DNA from: Candidatus Sodalis endolongispinus
GTDB taxonomy: Bacteria; Pseudomonadota; Gammaproteobacteria; Enterobacterales; Enterobacteriaceae
Assembly (NCBI RefSeq): GCF_018777395.1
Contig: NZ_JAFJYC010000001.1
Coordinates: forward strand, 1,674,001-1,738,000
Reading direction: 5' to 3'
Length of the DNA: 64,000 nucleotides
Positions 49,311-62,676 of the stretch are shown here, in pieces (position 1 is the stretch's first letter; the number at the start of each line of letters is the position of its first letter). Position numbers and translations under genes: made by a program. Under the pieces are notes generated by a model, which saw only the letters and a program-made list of their open reading frames with translations, did not search any database and was not told the origin of the DNA.

Positions 49311-50666
49311 ATGCTGCACTTTTTCTGGAGTCTTGCCGCGTTTATCGTGGCGCTGGGCGTTTTAATCACGGTGCACGAGTTCGGCCATTTTTGGGTGGCC
49401 CGCCGCTGCGGCGTGACGGTGGAACGTTTTTCCATTGGTTTCGGGCGCGCGCTGTGGCGCCGGCGCGATAAACGCGGGACGGAATATGTTATCGCCGCCA
49501 TTCCCCTGGGTGGCTATGTCAAAATGCTGGATGAGCGGGTAGACACCGTCGCCACCGAACGTCGTCATGAAGCGTTCAACCACAAGACCGTCTGGCAGCG
49601 CGCCGCGATCATCGCCGCCGGTCCGGTATTCAACTTCCTGTTTGCCGTTTTTGCCTATTGGCTGGTGTTTCTTATCGGCGTGCCGAGCTATCGGCCGGTG
49701 ATCGGCGAAGTGGCCCCGCATTCCATCGCGGCCCAGGCCGAAATTTCTCCCGGTATGGAACTTAAGTCGGTTGACGGTATCGAAACGCCTGATTGGGATT
49801 CGGTTCGTCTGCAGCTTATCGACAAGATTGGCGACGGTGAAACCACCCTCTGCGTCGCGCCGTTCGGCTCTACGCACGCCGAGCGGAAAACGCTGGATTT
49901 GCGCGGCTGGCAGTTCGAGCCGAACAAGCAAGATGCTATCGTGGCACTGGGTATTATTCCACTGAGTCCGCGCATCGAGCCGGTGCTTGCCGAAGTCCAG
50001 CCGGGCTCGGCGGCAATGAAAGCCGGTTTGCAAGCAGGCGACAGGATCGTTAAAGTCGATGGTCAGCCGGTCACCGCATGGCCGTTGTTTGTCACCCGCG
50101 TACGCGACAACCCCGGTCGGCCGCTGCAGGTGGGCATTGACCGGCAGGGTGAGGCTAGGGATATCACCCTGCAGCCCGACAGCAAATCGGTGGGCAAGGG
50201 GAAAGTTGAGGGGGTCGCGGGCGTCGTGCCGAAGATTATCCCGCTGCCGGCGGAATATAAAACCGTGCGACAGTACGGTCCGCTACCGGCGCTGGCCCAG
50301 GCCGGCGAAAAAACCTGGCAGCTGATGCGGCTTACGGTCAGTATGTTAGGCAAATTGGTAACCGGAGATGTTAAGCTGAACAATCTGAGCGGTCCGATTT
50401 CCATCGCTCAGGGCGCAGGGATGTCAGCGGAATACGGTTTGATTTATTACCTGATGTTTCTGGCGCTGATAAGCGTCAATTTAGGGATTATCAATCTGTT
50501 CCCGTTACCGGTGTTAGATGGTGGCCATTTGCTCTTCCTGGCGATAGAAAAGCTCAAGGGAGGGCCGGTGTCCGAACGAGTGCAGGACTTTAGTTACCGT
50601 ATCGGCTCGATTTTGCTGGTGCTGCTAATGGGTCTGGCCCTTTTCAATGATTTCTCCAGGCTATGA
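49311..50666 (+). CDS. rseP: Site-2 protease RseP
   Basis: RseP is the inner-membrane zinc protease that cleaves RseA to release sigma-E. The 451 residues (450 in E. coli) have H22-E23-F-G-H26, two PDZ domains ([20 protein letters not shown] in the second) and [19 protein letters not shown] with the third zinc ligand. Intact. Confidence 0.96.
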   Translation: MLHFFWSLAAFIVALGVLITVHEFGHFWVARRCGVTVERFSIGFGRALWRRRDKRGTEYVIAAIPLGGYVKMLDERVDTVATERRHEAFNHKTVWQRAAIIAAGPVFNFLFAVFAYWLVFLIGVPSYRPVIGEVAPHSIAAQAEISPGMELKSVDGIETPDWDSVRLQLIDKIGDGETTLCVAPFGSTHAERKTLDLRGWQFEPNKQDAIVALGIIPLSPRIEPVLAEVQPGSAAMKAGLQAGDRIVKVDGQPVTAWPLFVTRVRDNPGRPLQVGIDRQGEARDITLQPDSKSVGKGKVEGVAGVVPKIIPLPAEYKTVRQYGPLPALAQAGEKTWQLMRLTVSMLGKLVTGDVKLNNLSGPISIAQGAGMSAEYGLIYYLMFLALISVNLGIINLFPLPVLDGGHLLFLAIEKLKGGPVSERVQDFSYRIGSILLVLLMGLALFNDFSRL

Positions 50667-50703
50667 TAGCCTGAGATTATGTTAGGAAGAACGCATAACC
50701 ACG

Positions 50704-53130
50704 ATGGCGATGAAAAAGTTGCTCATAGCGTCGCTGCTTCTTAGCAGCGCCACCGTATACGGTGCAGACGGGTTCGTAGTGAAGGACATTCATTTCGAAG
50801 GACTGCAACGGGTTCCCGTCGGTGCGGCGTTACTCAGTATGCCGATCCGTGTCGGCGACACGGCGACCGATGAAGATATCGGCAATACCATCCGCGCGCT
50901 CTTCGCTACCGGAAACTTTGAGGATGTCCGGGTGCTGCGTGACGGAGATTCACTGGTGGTACAGGTCAAGGAGCGCCCGACCATTGCCAGCATCACCTTC
51001 TCCGGCAACAAGGCGGTGAAGGAAGAAATGCTCAAGAAAAACCTGGATGCCCAGGGTGTGCGGGTTGGCGAGGCCCTTGACCGCACCACCATTTCCAATA
51101 TCGAAAAAGGTCTTGAGGACTTCTACTACAGCGCCGGTAAATACAGCGCCACGGTCAAGGCGGTGGTTACGCCGCTGCCGCGCAACCGCGTTGACCTGAA
51201 GCTGGTCTTCACCGAAGGTGTTTCGGCCAAGATCCAGCAAATCAACATTGTTGGCAACCATGCCTTCACCACCGATGAGCTGATCTCACGCTTCCAGCTG
51301 CGCGATGAAGTGCCGTGGTGGAACGTAGTGGGCGATCGCAAGTACCAGAAGCAAAAGTTGGCCGGGGACCTGGAAACCCTGCGCAGCTTTTATCTTGATC
51401 GCGGCTATGCCCGCTTCAATATCGACTCCACGCAGGTCAGCCTGACGCCGGACAAAAAGGGCATCTACATCACCCTGAACATCACCGAAGGCGCGCAATA
51501 CAAGCTGTCCGGTACGGTTCTCAACGGCAACATGGCCGGCCACTCAACTGAAATCGAACAGCTGGCCAAGGTGCAGCCTGGCGAACTGTACAACGGCGCC
51601 AAGGTCACCAAGATGGAAAACGACATCAAGCAATTGCTGGGTCGTTACGGTTATGCCTATCCTCGCGTGGCGACGCAGCCGGAAATAAACGACGCGGATA
51701 AAACGGTCAAGCTGCACATCAGCGTCGACGCGGGCAACCGGTTCTACGTCCGTCACGTGCGTTTTGAAGGCAACGATATCACCAAGGACTCCGTCCTGCG
51801 CCGTGAAATGCGCCAGATGGAAGGCGCCTGGCTCGGCAGCAATCTGGTAGATCAGGGTAAAGAGCGCCTCAATCGTCTGGGCTACTTTGAAACTGTGGAT
51901 ACCGAAACCCAGCGCGTGCCCGGCTCGCCGGATCAGGTGGACGTGGTCTACAAGGTGAAAGAGCGCAACACCGGCAGCATCAACGTCGGCGTTGGCTTCG
52001 GCACCGAGAGCGGCGTCAGCTTCCAGTTCGGTATCCAACAGGATAACTGGCTGGGCTCCGGTAACTCGGTCGGCTTTAGCGGTACCAAGAACGACTACCA
52101 GACCTATGCCGAGTTGTCGATGACCGATCCGTACTTTACGGTGGATGGCGTCAGCCTGGGCGGCAAGATCTTCTACAACGACTTTAGCGCCGATGACGCG
52201 GACCTGTCCGATTACGATCTGCGCAGCTACGGCGTGGGTACCACGTTGGGCTTCCCGATAAGCGAAAACCACTCGCTGAATTTAGGCCTGGATTACGTGC
52301 ATGACGATCTGACCAATATGCAGCCGCAGGTGACGATGTGGCGCTACCTGGATAGCGTCGGTATCAATCCCAAGGTGGTCACCACCAATAAGGCCGACAG
52401 CGACGCCGATTTCAGCGCCGCCGATTTCTTCTTGTCGGTGGGCTGGAGCTACAACAATCTGGACCGCGGCTACTTACCCACCGCCGGCTCGCGCGCCAGC
52501 CTGACCGGTAAGGTGACGGTGCCCGGCTCCGACAACGAATATTACAAAATCATCTTCGACGCCAGCCATTACATCCCGCTTAGCGAAAGCGGCAACTGGG
52601 TGTTGATGGGCCGCGCTCGCGCCGGTTACGCCGATGGTCTGGGCGGTAATGACGAGCCGTTCTACGACAACTTCTACGCGTGCGGTTCCAATACGGTGCG
52701 CGGTTTCCGTTCCAATACCATTGGTCCGAAAGCGGCGTATTATAAGTGCAATAGCAACAATACCCGCTATAGTGATTGTCCGGTAGACAAATCCAGCGAC
52801 GCCGTGGGCGGTAACGCGATGGCGATTGCCAGCGCGGAACTGATTGTGCCGACGCCGTTCTTGAGTGAGAAGTATGCCAACTCGGTGCGCACCTCGCTGT
52901 TTGTCGATGGCGGTACCGTGTGGGATACCAGCTGGCAAAATACTACCGCTACCCGCGCCGCCGGTATTCCGGACTACAGCGATCCGGGCAATATCCGTAT
53001 TTCCAGCGGTATCGCCCTGCAGTGGATGTCGCCGCTGGGGCCGTTGGTGTTCTCTTATGCGCAGCCGGTCAAGAAATACGATGGCGACAAGTCAGAGCAG
53101 TTCCAGTTTAATATTGGCAAAACGTGGTAA
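50704..53130 (+). CDS. bamA: Outer membrane protein assembly factor BamA
   Basis: BamA inserts beta-barrel proteins in the outer membrane. The 808 residues (810 in E. coli) have a signal peptide ([18 protein letters not shown]), five POTRA domains, and a 16-strand barrel with the conserved NTVRGFRSN loop-6 motif and C-terminal GKTW. The extracellular loops, including the cysteine-containing region [20 protein letters not shown], are the most variable part. Intact. Confidence 0.97.
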   Translation: MAMKKLLIASLLLSSATVYGADGFVVKDIHFEGLQRVPVGAALLSMPIRVGDTATDEDIGNTIRALFATGNFEDVRVLRDGDSLVVQVKERPTIASITFSGNKAVKEEMLKKNLDAQGVRVGEALDRTTISNIEKGLEDFYYSAGKYSATVKAVVTPLPRNRVDLKLVFTEGVSAKIQQINIVGNHAFTTDELISRFQLRDEVPWWNVVGDRKYQKQKLAGDLETLRSFYLDRGYARFNIDSTQVSLTPDKKGIYITLNITEGAQYKLSGTVLNGNMAGHSTEIEQLAKVQPGELYNGAKVTKMENDIKQLLGRYGYAYPRVATQPEINDADKTVKLHISVDAGNRFYVRHVRFEGNDITKDSVLRREMRQMEGAWLGSNLVDQGKERLNRLGYFETVDTETQRVPGSPDQVDVVYKVKERNTGSINVGVGFGTESGVSFQFGIQQDNWLGSGNSVGFSGTKNDYQTYAELSMTDPYFTVDGVSLGGKIFYNDFSADDADLSDYDLRSYGVGTTLGFPISENHSLNLGLDYVHDDLTNMQPQVTMWRYLDSVGINPKVVTTNKADSDADFSAADFFLSVGWSYNNLDRGYLPTAGSRASLTGKVTVPGSDNEYYKIIFDASHYIPLSESGNWVLMGRARAGYADGLGGNDEPFYDNFYACGSNTVRGFRSNTIGPKAAYYKCNSNNTRYSDCPVDKSSDAVGGNAMAIASAELIVPTPFLSEKYANSVRTSLFVDGGTVWDTSWQNTTATRAAGIPDYSDPGNIRISSGIALQWMSPLGPLVFSYAQPVKKYDGDKSEQFQFNIGKTW

Positions 53131-53272
53131 TATTACACGGGATGATGTGCAGGCAAGGAGCAGGGCGACAGGGGAATTGACGCAGAACAGAGATGTTACG
53201 TGAAAAGCAGGTTTTCACCTTCGCCTGGCTTTACAATGAAGCAAAACACAAATAGTGGTTAAGGAGTTTATA

Positions 53273-53770
53273 GTGAAAAAGTGGTTATATGCCGCGGGCC
53301 TGGGTTTAGCACTCGCCACCTCCGCCGTCGCGCAAGCTGCCGATAAAATCGCTGTGGTTAACGTCTCCAGTATTTTCCAGCAGTCGCCGCAGCGCGCCGT
53401 GCTCGCTAAACAGCTCGAAAATGAATTTAAGGGCCGCGCCACCGAACTTCAGTCCATGGAACGTGACCTACAGACCAAGATGCAGCGTCTGCAGCGTGAC
53501 GGCTCTACCATGAAAGCCAGCGAGCGCAGCTCACTGGAAAAATCGGTGATGGCGCAGCGCGAAACGTTCTCCACCAAAGCGCAGGCGTTTGAGCAGGACA
53601 ACCGTCGTCGTCAGACGGAAGAACGTAACAAGATTCTGAGCCGCATTCAGGACGCGGTGAAGAGCGTAGCCAGCAAAGAAGGCTATGACGTGGTGATCGA
53701 TGCTAACGCCGTGGCTTACGCCACCAACGCCAAAGACATCACCGCTGACGTTCTAAAGCATGTTAAATAA
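53273..53770 (+). CDS. skp: Periplasmic chaperone Skp
   Basis: Skp holds unfolded outer-membrane proteins. GTG 53273 follows a perfect AAGGAG; 165 residues (161 in E. coli) with signal peptide [20 protein letters not shown] and the helical coiled-coil arms. Four bp before lpxD. The frame to 53255 is not needed. Confidence 0.94.
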   Translation: MKKWLYAAGLGLALATSAVAQAADKIAVVNVSSIFQQSPQRAVLAKQLENEFKGRATELQSMERDLQTKMQRLQRDGSTMKASERSSLEKSVMAQRETFSTKAQAFEQDNRRRQTEERNKILSRIQDAVKSVASKEGYDVVIDANAVAYATNAKDITADVLKHVK

Positions 53771-53773
53771 GTC

Positions 53774-54796
53774 ATGTATTCAATTCGACTGGCTGATTTA
53801 GCACAGCAGTTGGATGCACAATTGCACGGTGATGGCGATATCGTCATCACCGGCATTGCCTCCATGGGCAGCGCGCAAGCGGGCCAGATTACGTTTCTCT
53901 CGGACAGCCGCTTTCGTGAAAAACTCTCTTCCTGTCAGGCGTCAGCGGTGGTGCTCACCGCCGACAGTCTGCCTTTCTTCACCGGCGCCGCGCTGGTGGT
54001 CAGCAATCCTTACCTGACTTACGCCCGTATGGCGCAATTGATGGACAGCACACCGAAACCCGCCGAGGACATCGGCGCCGGGGCGGTCATTGCGCCGGAC
54101 GCGACCCTGGGACAGCGGGTGGCGGTGGGCGCTAACGCCGTGATTGAATCCGGCGTCGTGCTGGGGGATGACGTCATCGTCGGCCCTGGCAGTTTTGTCG
54201 GCAAGAACACCCGTATCGGCGCCGGCACGCGCTTATGGGCTAACGTCACCGTCTATCACGATATTTCTATCGGCGAGCGATGCCTGATTCAATCCGGCAC
54301 CGTGATCGGCGCCGACGGCTTCGGCTATGCCAACGATCGCGGCAACTGGATCAAAATACCGCAGTTGGGCCGCGTCATTATTGGCGATCGGGTTGAAATC
54401 GGCGCCTGTACCACCATCGATCGCGGTGCGCTGGACGACACGCTTATCGGCAACGGCGTGATTATTGATAATCAGTGCCAGATTGCGCATAACGTGGTTA
54501 TTGGTGACAATACTGCGGTGGCCGGCGGCGTTATCATGGCGGGCAGCCTGACCATTGGACGTTATTGCATGATTGGCGGCGCCAGCGTCATCAACGGCCA
54601 TATGGCTATCTGCGATAAAGTCACGGTAACCGGCATGGGCATGGTGATGCGCCAGATAACCGAACCCGGCGTCTACTCATCCGGGATCCCGCTGCAGCCG
54701 AATAAAGAGTGGCGGAAAACCGCCGCCTTAGTCATGAATATCAGTGATATGAGCAAGCGGATGAAAGCTATCGAGCGAAAATTAGCAAAAAACTAA
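53774..54796 (+). CDS. lpxD: UDP-3-O-acylglucosamine N-acyltransferase
   Basis: LpxD adds the second acyl chain in lipid A synthesis. The 340 residues have an N-terminal uridine-binding domain, a hexapeptide-repeat left-handed helix ([20 protein letters not shown]; catalytic His in [18 protein letters not shown]) and a C-terminal helix. Intact. Confidence 0.96.
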   Translation: MYSIRLADLAQQLDAQLHGDGDIVITGIASMGSAQAGQITFLSDSRFREKLSSCQASAVVLTADSLPFFTGAALVVSNPYLTYARMAQLMDSTPKPAEDIGAGAVIAPDATLGQRVAVGANAVIESGVVLGDDVIVGPGSFVGKNTRIGAGTRLWANVTVYHDISIGERCLIQSGTVIGADGFGYANDRGNWIKIPQLGRVIIGDRVEIGACTTIDRGALDDTLIGNGVIIDNQCQIAHNVVIGDNTAVAGGVIMAGSLTIGRYCMIGGASVINGHMAICDKVTVTGMGMVMRQITEPGVYSSGIPLQPNKEWRKTAALVMNISDMSKRMKAIERKLAKN

Positions 54797-54946
54797 TCGC
54801 TCCCGCCCCTTATAGAGGATAATGCGCGTCACGACACCGTTGCCCGACGAGCCATTATTATATTCGCGGCCTGCTTGTTTTGTCCTGCCGGGATTAAAGC
54901 AGGCCGTGTTGTTAATGCCACGTTTTTTATAGACAGGAAGAGTATT

Positions 54947-55402
54947 TTGACTACTGACACTCATACTCTGCATATTGAAGAGATATTAGAACTTTTGCCC
55001 CACCGCTTTCCGTTTTTGCTGGTGGACCGCGTGTTGGGTTTCGAGAAAGGGAAGTTCCTGCGCGCGGTAAAGAATGTTTCCTTCAATGAACCTTTTTTCC
55101 AGGGCCATTTTCCGGGCAAACCGATTTTTCCCGGGGTACTGATCCTGGAAGCAATGGCACAGGCGACCGGCATTCTGGCGTTCAAAAGCGCAGGTAAGCT
55201 GGCCCCGGGGGAACTCTATTATTTCGCCGCCATTGATGAAGCCCGTTTTAAACGCCCGGTACAGCCGGGCGATCAGATGATCCTCGAAGTTGAATTTATT
55301 AAAGAGCGTCGCGGCGTCGCGCGCTTCAAAGGTGTTGCCAAAGTTGATGGCGAAGTGGCTTGCGAAGCGTCGATGATGTGCGCCCGTCGCCGGGAGGCCT
55401 GA
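54947..55402 (+). CDS. fabZ: 3-hydroxyacyl-ACP dehydratase FabZ
   Basis: FabZ dehydrates 3-hydroxyacyl-ACP in fatty acid synthesis. TTG start at 54947 as in E. coli, 151 residues, after CAGGAAG. Catalytic His in [14 protein letters not shown] and Glu in [16 protein letters not shown]. The frame upstream to 54875 is non-coding leader. Intact. Confidence 0.95.
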   Translation: MTTDTHTLHIEEILELLPHRFPFLLVDRVLGFEKGKFLRAVKNVSFNEPFFQGHFPGKPIFPGVLILEAMAQATGILAFKSAGKLAPGELYYFAAIDEARFKRPVQPGDQMILEVEFIKERRGVARFKGVAKVDGEVACEASMMCARRREA

Positions 55403-55406
55403 ACAC

Positions 55407-56195
55407 GTGATTGACCAATCCGCCTTTATACATCCCAGCGCTATTGTGGAAGAGGGCGCTATCATCCACCCTGACGTGCATGTCGGCCCGTTTTGCGTTA
55501 TCGGGCCGCAGGCCGAAATCGGCGCGCGCACGGTGCTTAAGTCCCACGTGGTGGTGACCGGCATCACCCGCATAGGTGAAGATAACCAGATTTATCCGTT
55601 CGCCTGCCTTGGTGACGTTAATCAGGATCTGAAATATGCCGGGGAGCCGACGCGGGTCGAAATCGGGCACCGTAACCAGATCAGGGAAAGCGTGACCATT
55701 CATCGTGGCACGATACAAGGCGGAGAAGTCACCCGGGTCGGCAGCGACAATTTGCTGATGGTGAATGCCCACGTCGCCCACGACTGCACGGTAGGCAGTC
55801 ACTGCATTATGGCCAATAACGCTACGATCGGCGGCCATGTGGCGGTGGACGACTACGCCATTATCGGCGGCATGACCGCGGTGCATCAGTTCTGCGTTGT
55901 CGGCGCCCACGTCATGATCGGCGGCTGTTCCGGCGTTGTCCAGGATGTACCGCCTTTCGTTATCGCCCAGGGCAATCACGCCACGCCGTTCGGCATAAAT
56001 AACGAAGGGCTGAAGCGCCGCGGTTTCGATCGCGCCGCGCTGCACGCGATACGCGCTGCTTATAAAATCATTTACCGCAGCGGCAAAACCCTCGACGAAG
56101 CCAAGCCAGAGCTGGCAGCGCTGGCGCAGGAGCATCAGGTGGTTAATACCTTCCTGGACTTTCTGTCACGCTCCCAGCGCGGTATTATCCGCTAA
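55407..56195 (+). CDS. lpxA: UDP-N-acetylglucosamine O-acyltransferase
   Basis: LpxA does the first step of lipid A synthesis. GTG start; 262 residues as in E. coli. Hexapeptide repeats with catalytic His in [20 protein letters not shown] and [20 protein letters not shown]. Four bp after fabZ. Intact. Confidence 0.96.
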   Translation: MIDQSAFIHPSAIVEEGAIIHPDVHVGPFCVIGPQAEIGARTVLKSHVVVTGITRIGEDNQIYPFACLGDVNQDLKYAGEPTRVEIGHRNQIRESVTIHRGTIQGGEVTRVGSDNLLMVNAHVAHDCTVGSHCIMANNATIGGHVAVDDYAIIGGMTAVHQFCVVGAHVMIGGCSGVVQDVPPFVIAQGNHATPFGINNEGLKRRGFDRAALHAIRAAYKIIYRSGKTLDEAKPELAALAQEHQVVNTFLDFLSRSQRGIIR

Positions 56196-56197
56196 TT

Positions 56198-57346
56198 ATG
56201 CCGGCACGCCCCATCACTATCGGTCTGGTGGCCGGCGAAACGTCAGGTGATATTCTTGGCGCCGGGCTGATACGCGCGCTGTGTGGCCATTTGCCAGAGG
56301 CCCGTTTTGTCGGCGTTGCCGGCCCGCGCATGCAGGCGGAAGGGATGGAAGCCTGGTATGACATGGAAGAGCTGGCGGTGATGGGCATCGTGGAGGTGGT
56401 CGAGCGCTTGCCGCGGCTGCTGCGTATCCGCCGCGACCTGACCCGCCGCTTCACCGCGCTGCGTCCCGACGTCTTTGTCGGTATCGATGCACCGGATTTT
56501 ACGATTACGCTGGAAGGCCGCCTCAAGCGGCGCGGTATCCGCACTATTCATTATATCAGCCCCTCCGTCTGGGCCTGGCGGCAGAAGCGGGTGTTTAAAA
56601 TCGGCCGCGCCACCGATAACGTACTGGCCTTTCTGCCGTTCGAGAAGGCGTTTTACGACCGCTACAATGTCCCCTGCCAGTTTATCGGTCATACGCTAGC
56701 GGACGCCATGCCCCTTGACCCGGATAAAGCCGACGCGCGCCAGGCGCTGGGTATTGCCGCTGAAGCGCGCTGCCTGGCCCTGTTGCCGGGCAGCCGTCAG
56801 AGCGAGGTGGCGATGCTGAGCGCGGACTTCCTGCGCGCCGCCGAACGGTTATATGCGCGTTTCCCAGGGCTAGAGATTGTCGTACCGTTGGTGAATCCGG
56901 CCCGGTGGGCGCAGTTTGAGCACATCTTGGCGGCGGTAGCGCCGGCGTTGCCGGTACGGCTTTTGGACAATCAGGCCCGCCAGGCCATGATCGCCGCCGA
57001 TGCCGCTCTGCTGACTTCCGGCACCGCGTCCCTTGAGTGCATGCTGGCGAAGTGTCCGATGGTGGTGGGCTATCGCATGAAGCCCCTGACGTTCGCGCTG
57101 GCGCAGCGGTTGGTGAAAACACCGTGGGTGTCGCTGCCCAATCTGTTGGCCGGCCGAGAACTGGTCAAGGAACTGTTACAAGAAGCGTGCCAGCCGGAGG
57201 CGTTGGCGGCGGCCCTGGTGCCGCTGCTTGATGATGATGATCAGCGCGCGGCGTTGCTGGCCACGTTTCGCCAACTGCACCAGCAGATTCGCTGTAACGC
57301 CGACGAACAGGCGGCGCGCGCGGTGCTGGCGCTGATTAACCGTTAA
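56198..57346 (+). CDS. lpxB: Lipid-A-disaccharide synthase
   Basis: LpxB (GT19) joins UDP-diacylglucosamine and lipid X. The 382 residues equal E. coli: [52 protein letters not shown] and [20 protein letters not shown]. Two bp after lpxA. Intact. Confidence 0.96.
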   Translation: MPARPITIGLVAGETSGDILGAGLIRALCGHLPEARFVGVAGPRMQAEGMEAWYDMEELAVMGIVEVVERLPRLLRIRRDLTRRFTALRPDVFVGIDAPDFTITLEGRLKRRGIRTIHYISPSVWAWRQKRVFKIGRATDNVLAFLPFEKAFYDRYNVPCQFIGHTLADAMPLDPDKADARQALGIAAEARCLALLPGSRQSEVAMLSADFLRAAERLYARFPGLEIVVPLVNPARWAQFEHILAAVAPALPVRLLDNQARQAMIAADAALLTSGTASLECMLAKCPMVVGYRMKPLTFALAQRLVKTPWVSLPNLLAGRELVKELLQEACQPEALAAALVPLLDDDDQRAALLATFRQLHQQIRCNADEQAARAVLALINR

Positions 57347-57369
57347 TTCTTTAGCAGGTAGTGAAACCC

Positions 57370-57966
57370 ATGACGGAACCTTTTATCTACCCTGCGGCGA
57401 CGCTTATTGCCGGCGTCGACGAAGTGGGGCGCGGGCCTCTGGTGGGGGCGGTGGTGACCGCCGCCGTGATCCTGGATCCCGCCCGGCCGGTGTTGGGGCT
57501 GGCGGACTCGAAAAAGCTGAGTGAAAAGCGGCGCGAGGCGCTGTATGTGGAAATCACCCGTTGCGCGCTGGCTTGGAGCGTGGGCCGTGCCGAAGCCTCT
57601 GAGATCGACAGTATCAATATTTACCAGGCAACTCTGTTGGCGATGCAGCGGGCGGTCGCGGGTCTGGCGGTGGTACCGGATTTTGTGCTGGTGGACGGTA
57701 ACCGCTGTCCTCTGCTGCCGATGCCGTCGCAGGCGGTAGTGAAAGGCGATAGCCGGGTGGCCGAAATCAGCGCCGCCTCCATCATTGCCAAAGTCACCCG
57801 CGACCGGGAGATGGCCGCGATGCACCTGCAGTTTCCCGAATATGGTTTCGCCCAGCATAAGGGGTATCCGACCGCCTTCCATCTGGAAAAGCTGGCGCTC
57901 CACGGCGCGACCGTGCATCATCGACGAAGCTTTGCGCCGGTCCGGCGGGTGCTGGAGCCGGCATGA
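57370..57966 (+). CDS. rnhB: Ribonuclease HII
   Basis: RNase HII nicks RNA-DNA hybrids and removes ribonucleotides. From ATG 57370 it has 198 residues as in E. coli; the GTG at 57361 is an alternative. Catalytic [20 protein letters not shown] and [20 protein letters not shown]. Intact. Confidence 0.94.
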   Translation: MTEPFIYPAATLIAGVDEVGRGPLVGAVVTAAVILDPARPVLGLADSKKLSEKRREALYVEITRCALAWSVGRAEASEIDSINIYQATLLAMQRAVAGLAVVPDFVLVDGNRCPLLPMPSQAVVKGDSRVAEISAASIIAKVTRDREMAAMHLQFPEYGFAQHKGYPTAFHLEKLALHGATVHHRRSFAPVRRVLEPA

Positions 57967-58024
57967 ATCTGTCACCGTCGCGCGGCGCGATCGTCGTGCC
58001 AAAACCTCATAGCGGGTAATTCAC

Positions 58025-61000
58025 ATGGCCGAACCACGTTTTATCCACCTGCGTGTACACAGCGATTACTCCATGATCGATGGGCTGGTCAAAATCGGCC
58101 CGTTGGTAAAAAAAGCCGCGTCTCTGGCTATGCCGGCGCTGGCCATTACCGATTTCACCAATTTATGCGGGCTGGTTAAATTTTACGGCAGTGCCCATGG
58201 TGCCGGCATCAAACCGATTATCGGCGCGGATTTTTTCGTACAAAGCGAGATGCTGGGCGATGAACTGGCAGAATTGACCATTCTGGCGGCCAATAATGTC
58301 GGTTACCAGCATTTGACCCTGCTGATTTCCGATGCCTACAAGCGCGGTTACGGCGCGGCCGGGCCGGTTATCGATCGCGACTGGCTGATTGCGCATAACG
58401 AAGGGCTGATTTTGCTCTCCGGGGCGCGTAATGGGGATGTCTGCAAATTCCTGATGCGCGGCAACATGCCGCAGGTGGAACAGTGCCTGGCGTTCTACGA
58501 GCGCTATTTCCCCGACCGCTATTTCCTGGAACTTATCCGCACCGGCCGGGCGGACGAAGAAAGCTACCTGCATGCTGCGGTTGAGCTGGCGGCGCGTCGG
58601 GGACTGCCGGTCGTGGCTACCAATGACGTGCGTTTTACCAGCCCGGACGATTTCGACGCCCACGAGATCCGGGTGGCGATTCACGACGGCTTTACCCTGG
58701 ATGACGCCAAACGGCCGCGGAATTACAGTTTGCAGCAATATATGCGCAGCGAACAGGAGATGTGCGAGCTGTTCGCCGATCTGCCGGAAGCGCTGGCCAA
58801 CAGCGTAGAAATCGCCCGACGCTGTAACGTCACCATCCGCCTCGGGGAATATTTCTTGCCGCAATTCCCGACCGGCGAAATGTCCACCGAAGATTATCTG
58901 GTCAAATGCGCGCGCGAAGGTTTGGAAGAGCGGCTTAGATTCCTGTTCCCCGATGCCGATAGGCGGCGGGAGAAACGGCCGGCTTATGACGAACGTCTGG
59001 CTATCGAGTTGCAGGTGATAAACCAGATGGGATTCCCTGGTTACTTCCTGATCGTCATGGAGTTTATCCAGTGGTCTAAGGATAACGGCGTACCGGTCGG
59101 GCCGGGCCGCGGCTCCGGCGCGGGCTCGCTGGTGGCCTATGCGCTGAATATCACCGATCTTGACCCGCTGGCGTTCGATCTGCTGTTTGAACGTTTCCTG
59201 AATCCGGAACGCGTATCGATGCCTGACTTTGACGTCGACTTCTGCATGGAGAAGCGCGATCTGGTGATTGACCACGTGGCCGAAACCTACGGCCGTGACG
59301 CGGTTTCGCAGATTATCACCTTCGGTACCATGGCGGCCAAAGCGGTGATCCGCGATGTGGGGCGGGTGCTTGGGCACCCTTACGGCTTTGTGGATCGCAT
59401 CTCCAAGCTGGTGCCCCCCGACCCCGGCATGACGCTGGAAAAAGCCTTCGTCGCCGAGCCGCAACTGCAGGCGATTTATGATGCCGACGAAGAGGTCAAA
59501 GCGCTGATTGATATGGCGCGCAAGCTCGAAGGGGTCACGCGCAATGCCGGCAAGCATGCCGGGGGTGTGGTGATCGCGCCGACCAAGATTACCGATTTTG
59601 CGCCGCTTTACTGCGATGGCGAAGGTAACCATCCGGTGACCCAGTTCGACAAGAACGATGTGGAATACGCCGGTCTGGTGAAGTTCGACTTCCTCGGCCT
59701 GCGCACCCTGACCATCATCAACTGGGCGCTGGACATGATCAACGCCAGCCGCGCACGCCAGGGTCTGGATCCCATTGATATCGCCGCCATCCCGCTGGAG
59801 GACAAGAAGAGCTTCGATATGCTGCAGCGCTCCGAAACCACTGCCGTGTTCCAACTGGAATCGCGCGGTATGAAGGATCTAATAAAGCGCCTGCAGCCAG
59901 ACTGTTTCGAGGATATGATCGCGCTGGTGGCGCTGTTCCGGCCCGGGCCGCTGCAGTCGGGGATGGTCGATAACTTTATCGACCGCAAGCACGGCCGTGA
60001 GGCGATTTCCTATCCCGATATCGAATGGCAACACGCCTCGCTGCAACCCGTGCTGGAGACGACTTACGGCATCATCCTCTACCAGGAACAGGTCATGCAG
60101 ATAGCCCAGGTGCTGGCGGGCTACACTCTGGGCGGCGCGGATATGTTGCGCCGCGCGATGGGGAAAAAGAAACCGGAGGAGATGGCCAAACAGCGTTCGG
60201 TATTCAAAGCCGGCGCGGAAAGTATCGGCGTCGACGGCGAACTGTCGATGAAGATCTTCGATCTGGTGGAGAAATTCGCCGGCTACGGCTTTAACAAATC
60301 CCACTCTGCCGCCTATGCGCTGGTGTCGTATCAAACCCTGTGGCTGAAGGCCCATTATCCCGCCGAGTTCATGGCGGCGGTGATGACCGCCGATATGGAC
60401 AATACCGAAAAGGTGGTGGGGTTGGTTGACGAATGTCTGCGTATGGGCCTCAAGGTCCTGCCGCCGGATATCAACAGCTGCCAGTACCATTTTCACGTTA
60501 ACCCAGAGGGCGAGATAGTTTACGGCATCGGCGCCATCAAGGGCGTGGGGGAAGGGCCTATCGAGGCGATTATCGAGGCGCGTAACCAGGACGGACACTT
60601 CCGTGAATTGTTCGATCTGTGCGCGCGTACCGATATCAAAAAACTCAACCGCCGGGTGCTGGAAAAGCTGATTGTGTCCGGCGCCTTCGACCGTCTCGGG
60701 CCGCACCGCGCCGCGCTAATGAACAGTCTTGGCGACGCGCTCAAGGCCGCCGATCAGCACGCCAAAGCCGAGGCCATTGGTCAGGGCGATATGTTCGGCG
60801 TGCTGGCGGAGGAGCCGGAGGCGGTCGAAGCGTCCTACAGTACCGTGGCGCCCTGGCCGGAGCAGGTGGTGCTGGACGGCGAGCGCGAAACGCTCGGCCT
60901 CTATTTGACCGGCCACCCCATCACCCAGTATCTGCGCGAGATTGAACGCTATGCGGGCGGGGTGCGCCTGAAGGATATGCACCCCACCGAGCGCGGCAAG

Positions 61001-61507
61001 ATGGTGACCGCGGTGGGGATGGTATTGTCTGCACGGGTGATGGTGACCAAGCGGGGCAACCGGATCGGCGTTTGCACGCTCGACGATCGTTCCGGCCGTC
61101 TGGACGTGATGCTGTTCACGGATGCGCTGGAAAAATACCAGCATTTACTGGAAAAAGACCGTATCCTTATCGCTCAGGGACAGGTTAGCTTCGATGATTT
61201 CAACGGTGGCCTGAAGATGACCGCCCGTGAACTGATGGATATTAGTGAAGCACGTGAAAAATACGCGCGCGGGCTTGCTATCTCGCTGACCGACAGGCAA
61301 ATTGATGACCAGCTTCTCAACCGTCTCCGTTTATCGTTGGAACCGCATCGATCGGGGACGATTCCAGTGCATCTTTATTATCAACGGCAAGATGCGCGCG
61401 CGCGGCTGCGCTTTGGGGCAACCTGGCGGGTGACGCCGACTGACCGTTTATTGAATGACTTGCGAACGCTTGTGGGAAATGAACAGGTGGAACTGGAATT
61501 TGACTAA
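58025..61507 (+). CDS. dnaE: DNA polymerase III subunit alpha
   Basis: The replicative polymerase; 1160 residues as in E. coli. The PHP domain ([20 protein letters not shown]), the palm with [13 protein letters not shown] (two catalytic Asp), [20 protein letters not shown], tandem helix-hairpin-helix, OB fold ([20 protein letters not shown]) and C-terminal tau-binding region are complete. Intact. Confidence 0.97.
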   Translation: MAEPRFIHLRVHSDYSMIDGLVKIGPLVKKAASLAMPALAITDFTNLCGLVKFYGSAHGAGIKPIIGADFFVQSEMLGDELAELTILAANNVGYQHLTLLISDAYKRGYGAAGPVIDRDWLIAHNEGLILLSGARNGDVCKFLMRGNMPQVEQCLAFYERYFPDRYFLELIRTGRADEESYLHAAVELAARRGLPVVATNDVRFTSPDDFDAHEIRVAIHDGFTLDDAKRPRNYSLQQYMRSEQEMCELFADLPEALANSVEIARRCNVTIRLGEYFLPQFPTGEMSTEDYLVKCAREGLEERLRFLFPDADRRREKRPAYDERLAIELQVINQMGFPGYFLIVMEFIQWSKDNGVPVGPGRGSGAGSLVAYALNITDLDPLAFDLLFERFLNPERVSMPDFDVDFCMEKRDLVIDHVAETYGRDAVSQIITFGTMAAKAVIRDVGRVLGHPYGFVDRISKLVPPDPGMTLEKAFVAEPQLQAIYDADEEVKALIDMARKLEGVTRNAGKHAGGVVIAPTKITDFAPLYCDGEGNHPVTQFDKNDVEYAGLVKFDFLGLRTLTIINWALDMINASRARQGLDPIDIAAIPLEDKKSFDMLQRSETTAVFQLESRGMKDLIKRLQPDCFEDMIALVALFRPGPLQSGMVDNFIDRKHGREAISYPDIEWQHASLQPVLETTYGIILYQEQVMQIAQVLAGYTLGGADMLRRAMGKKKPEEMAKQRSVFKAGAESIGVDGELSMKIFDLVEKFAGYGFNKSHSAAYALVSYQTLWLKAHYPAEFMAAVMTADMDNTEKVVGLVDECLRMGLKVLPPDINSCQYHFHVNPEGEIVYGIGAIKGVGEGPIEAIIEARNQDGHFRELFDLCARTDIKKLNRRVLEKLIVSGAFDRLGPHRAALMNSLGDALKAADQHAKAEAIGQGDMFGVLAEEPEAVEASYSTVAPWPEQVVLDGERETLGLYLTGHPITQYLREIERYAGGVRLKDMHPTERGKMVTAVGMVLSARVMVTKRGNRIGVCTLDDRSGRLDVMLFTDALEKYQHLLEKDRILIAQGQVSFDDFNGGLKMTARELMDISEAREKYARGLAISLTDRQIDDQLLNRLRLSLEPHRSGTIPVHLYYQRQDARARLRFGATWRVTPTDRLLNDLRTLVGNEQVELEFD

Positions 61508-61519
61508 TATAGGAATACT

Positions 61520-62479
61520 ATGAGTCTGAATTTTCTTGATTTTGAACAGCCGATTGCAGAGCTGGAAGCGAAAATTGACTCGCTGACCGCAGTCAGCCGT
61601 CAAGACGAAAAATTAGATATTAATCTGGATGAAGAGGTGCAGCGCCTGCGTGAAAAAAGCGTAGAGCTGACGCGAAAAATATTCTCCGATCTGGGCGCCT
61701 GGCAAGTCGCCCAGCTGGCGCGACATCCCATGCGTCCCTATACGCTGGATTACGTCCGCCATATCTTCACCGATTTTGACGAACTGGCGGGCGATCGCGC
61801 CTATGCTGACGATAAAGCCATCGTCGGCGGCATTGCGCGGTTGGATTCGCGGCCGGTCATGATAATAGGCCACCAGAAAGGGCGCGAAACCAAAGAGAAA
61901 ATCCGCCGTAACTTCGGCATGCCGGCGCCGGAAGGCTACCGCAAGGCGCTGCGGCTAATGGAAATGGCAGATCGTTTCAACCTGCCGCTGCTCACGTTCA
62001 TCGACACACCTGGCGCTTACCCGGGGGTCGGCGCCGAAGAGCGCGGCCAGTCCGAGGCTATCGCGAAAAACCTGCGTGAAATGTCTGGCCTGCGCGTGCC
62101 GGCGGTCTGCACCGTGATAGGCGAGGGCGGCTCCGGCGGGGCGCTGGCGATTGGCGTGGGCGACAAAGTTAACATGCTGCAATACAGCACCTATTCGGTT
62201 ATTTCACCAGAAGGCTGCGCCTCCATTTTGTGGAAGAGCGCGGATAAAGCCCCTATCGCCGCCGAAGCCATGGGCATTATCGCCTCGCGCTTGAAAGAAC
62301 TGGAGCTTATCGACAGCATCGTGCCGGAGCCGTTGGGCGGCGCCCATCGCGATGTGCCGGCCATTGCCGCCTCGCTGAAAGCGCAGCTGCTGGACGATTT
62401 GGCCGAGCTTGACGGCTTGAATACGGAAGAGTTACTCAATCGTCGTTATCACCGTCTGATGAATTACGGCTATTGCTGA
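61520..62479 (+). CDS. accA: Acetyl-CoA carboxylase carboxyltransferase subunit alpha
   Basis: AccA with AccD moves the carboxyl group from biotin to acetyl-CoA. The 319 residues equal E. coli; [38 protein letters not shown] and [20 protein letters not shown]. 12 bp after dnaE. Intact. Confidence 0.97.
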   Translation: MSLNFLDFEQPIAELEAKIDSLTAVSRQDEKLDINLDEEVQRLREKSVELTRKIFSDLGAWQVAQLARHPMRPYTLDYVRHIFTDFDELAGDRAYADDKAIVGGIARLDSRPVMIIGHQKGRETKEKIRRNFGMPAPEGYRKALRLMEMADRFNLPLLTFIDTPGAYPGVGAEERGQSEAIAKNLREMSGLRVPAVCTVIGEGGSGGALAIGVGDKVNMLQYSTYSVISPEGCASILWKSADKAPIAAEAMGIIASRLKELELIDSIVPEPLGGAHRDVPAIAASLKAQLLDDLAELDGLNTEELLNRRYHRLMNYGYC

Positions 62480-62535
62480 ATGACCGGCGTCGGCTACCGG
62501 CGCCGGTGGTGCCCGGACCAGACCGGTGATGTCTC

Positions 62536-62568
62536 ACACCCCGCAGGCTCGCGCCTGCGGGGTGTTTT
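62536..62568 (+). terminator. Rho-independent terminator after accA
   Basis: ACACCCCGCAGGC and GCCTGCGGGGTGT pair perfectly around TCGC, followed by TTT. Confidence 0.9.
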
Positions 62569-62676
62569 GCTATTTTGGGTCGGCGGGGTGCCAGATGTTC
62601 GGCAAGCCGCAATGCCGGCTATGCTTAACGTTCGGCCGAGACTCGCGAGCCAACGACCTTTGTAAGGATGCGCTGA

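Noticed and set aside
51544-52272. 242-codon antisense frame within bamA
   Set aside because: Full overlap with the conserved BamA barrel; no independent evidence.
58163-59854. 563-codon open frame antisense to dnaE
   Set aside because: The sense strand encodes DnaE with all motifs; the antisense frame is a codon-bias shadow without a ribosome site or recognisable domain.
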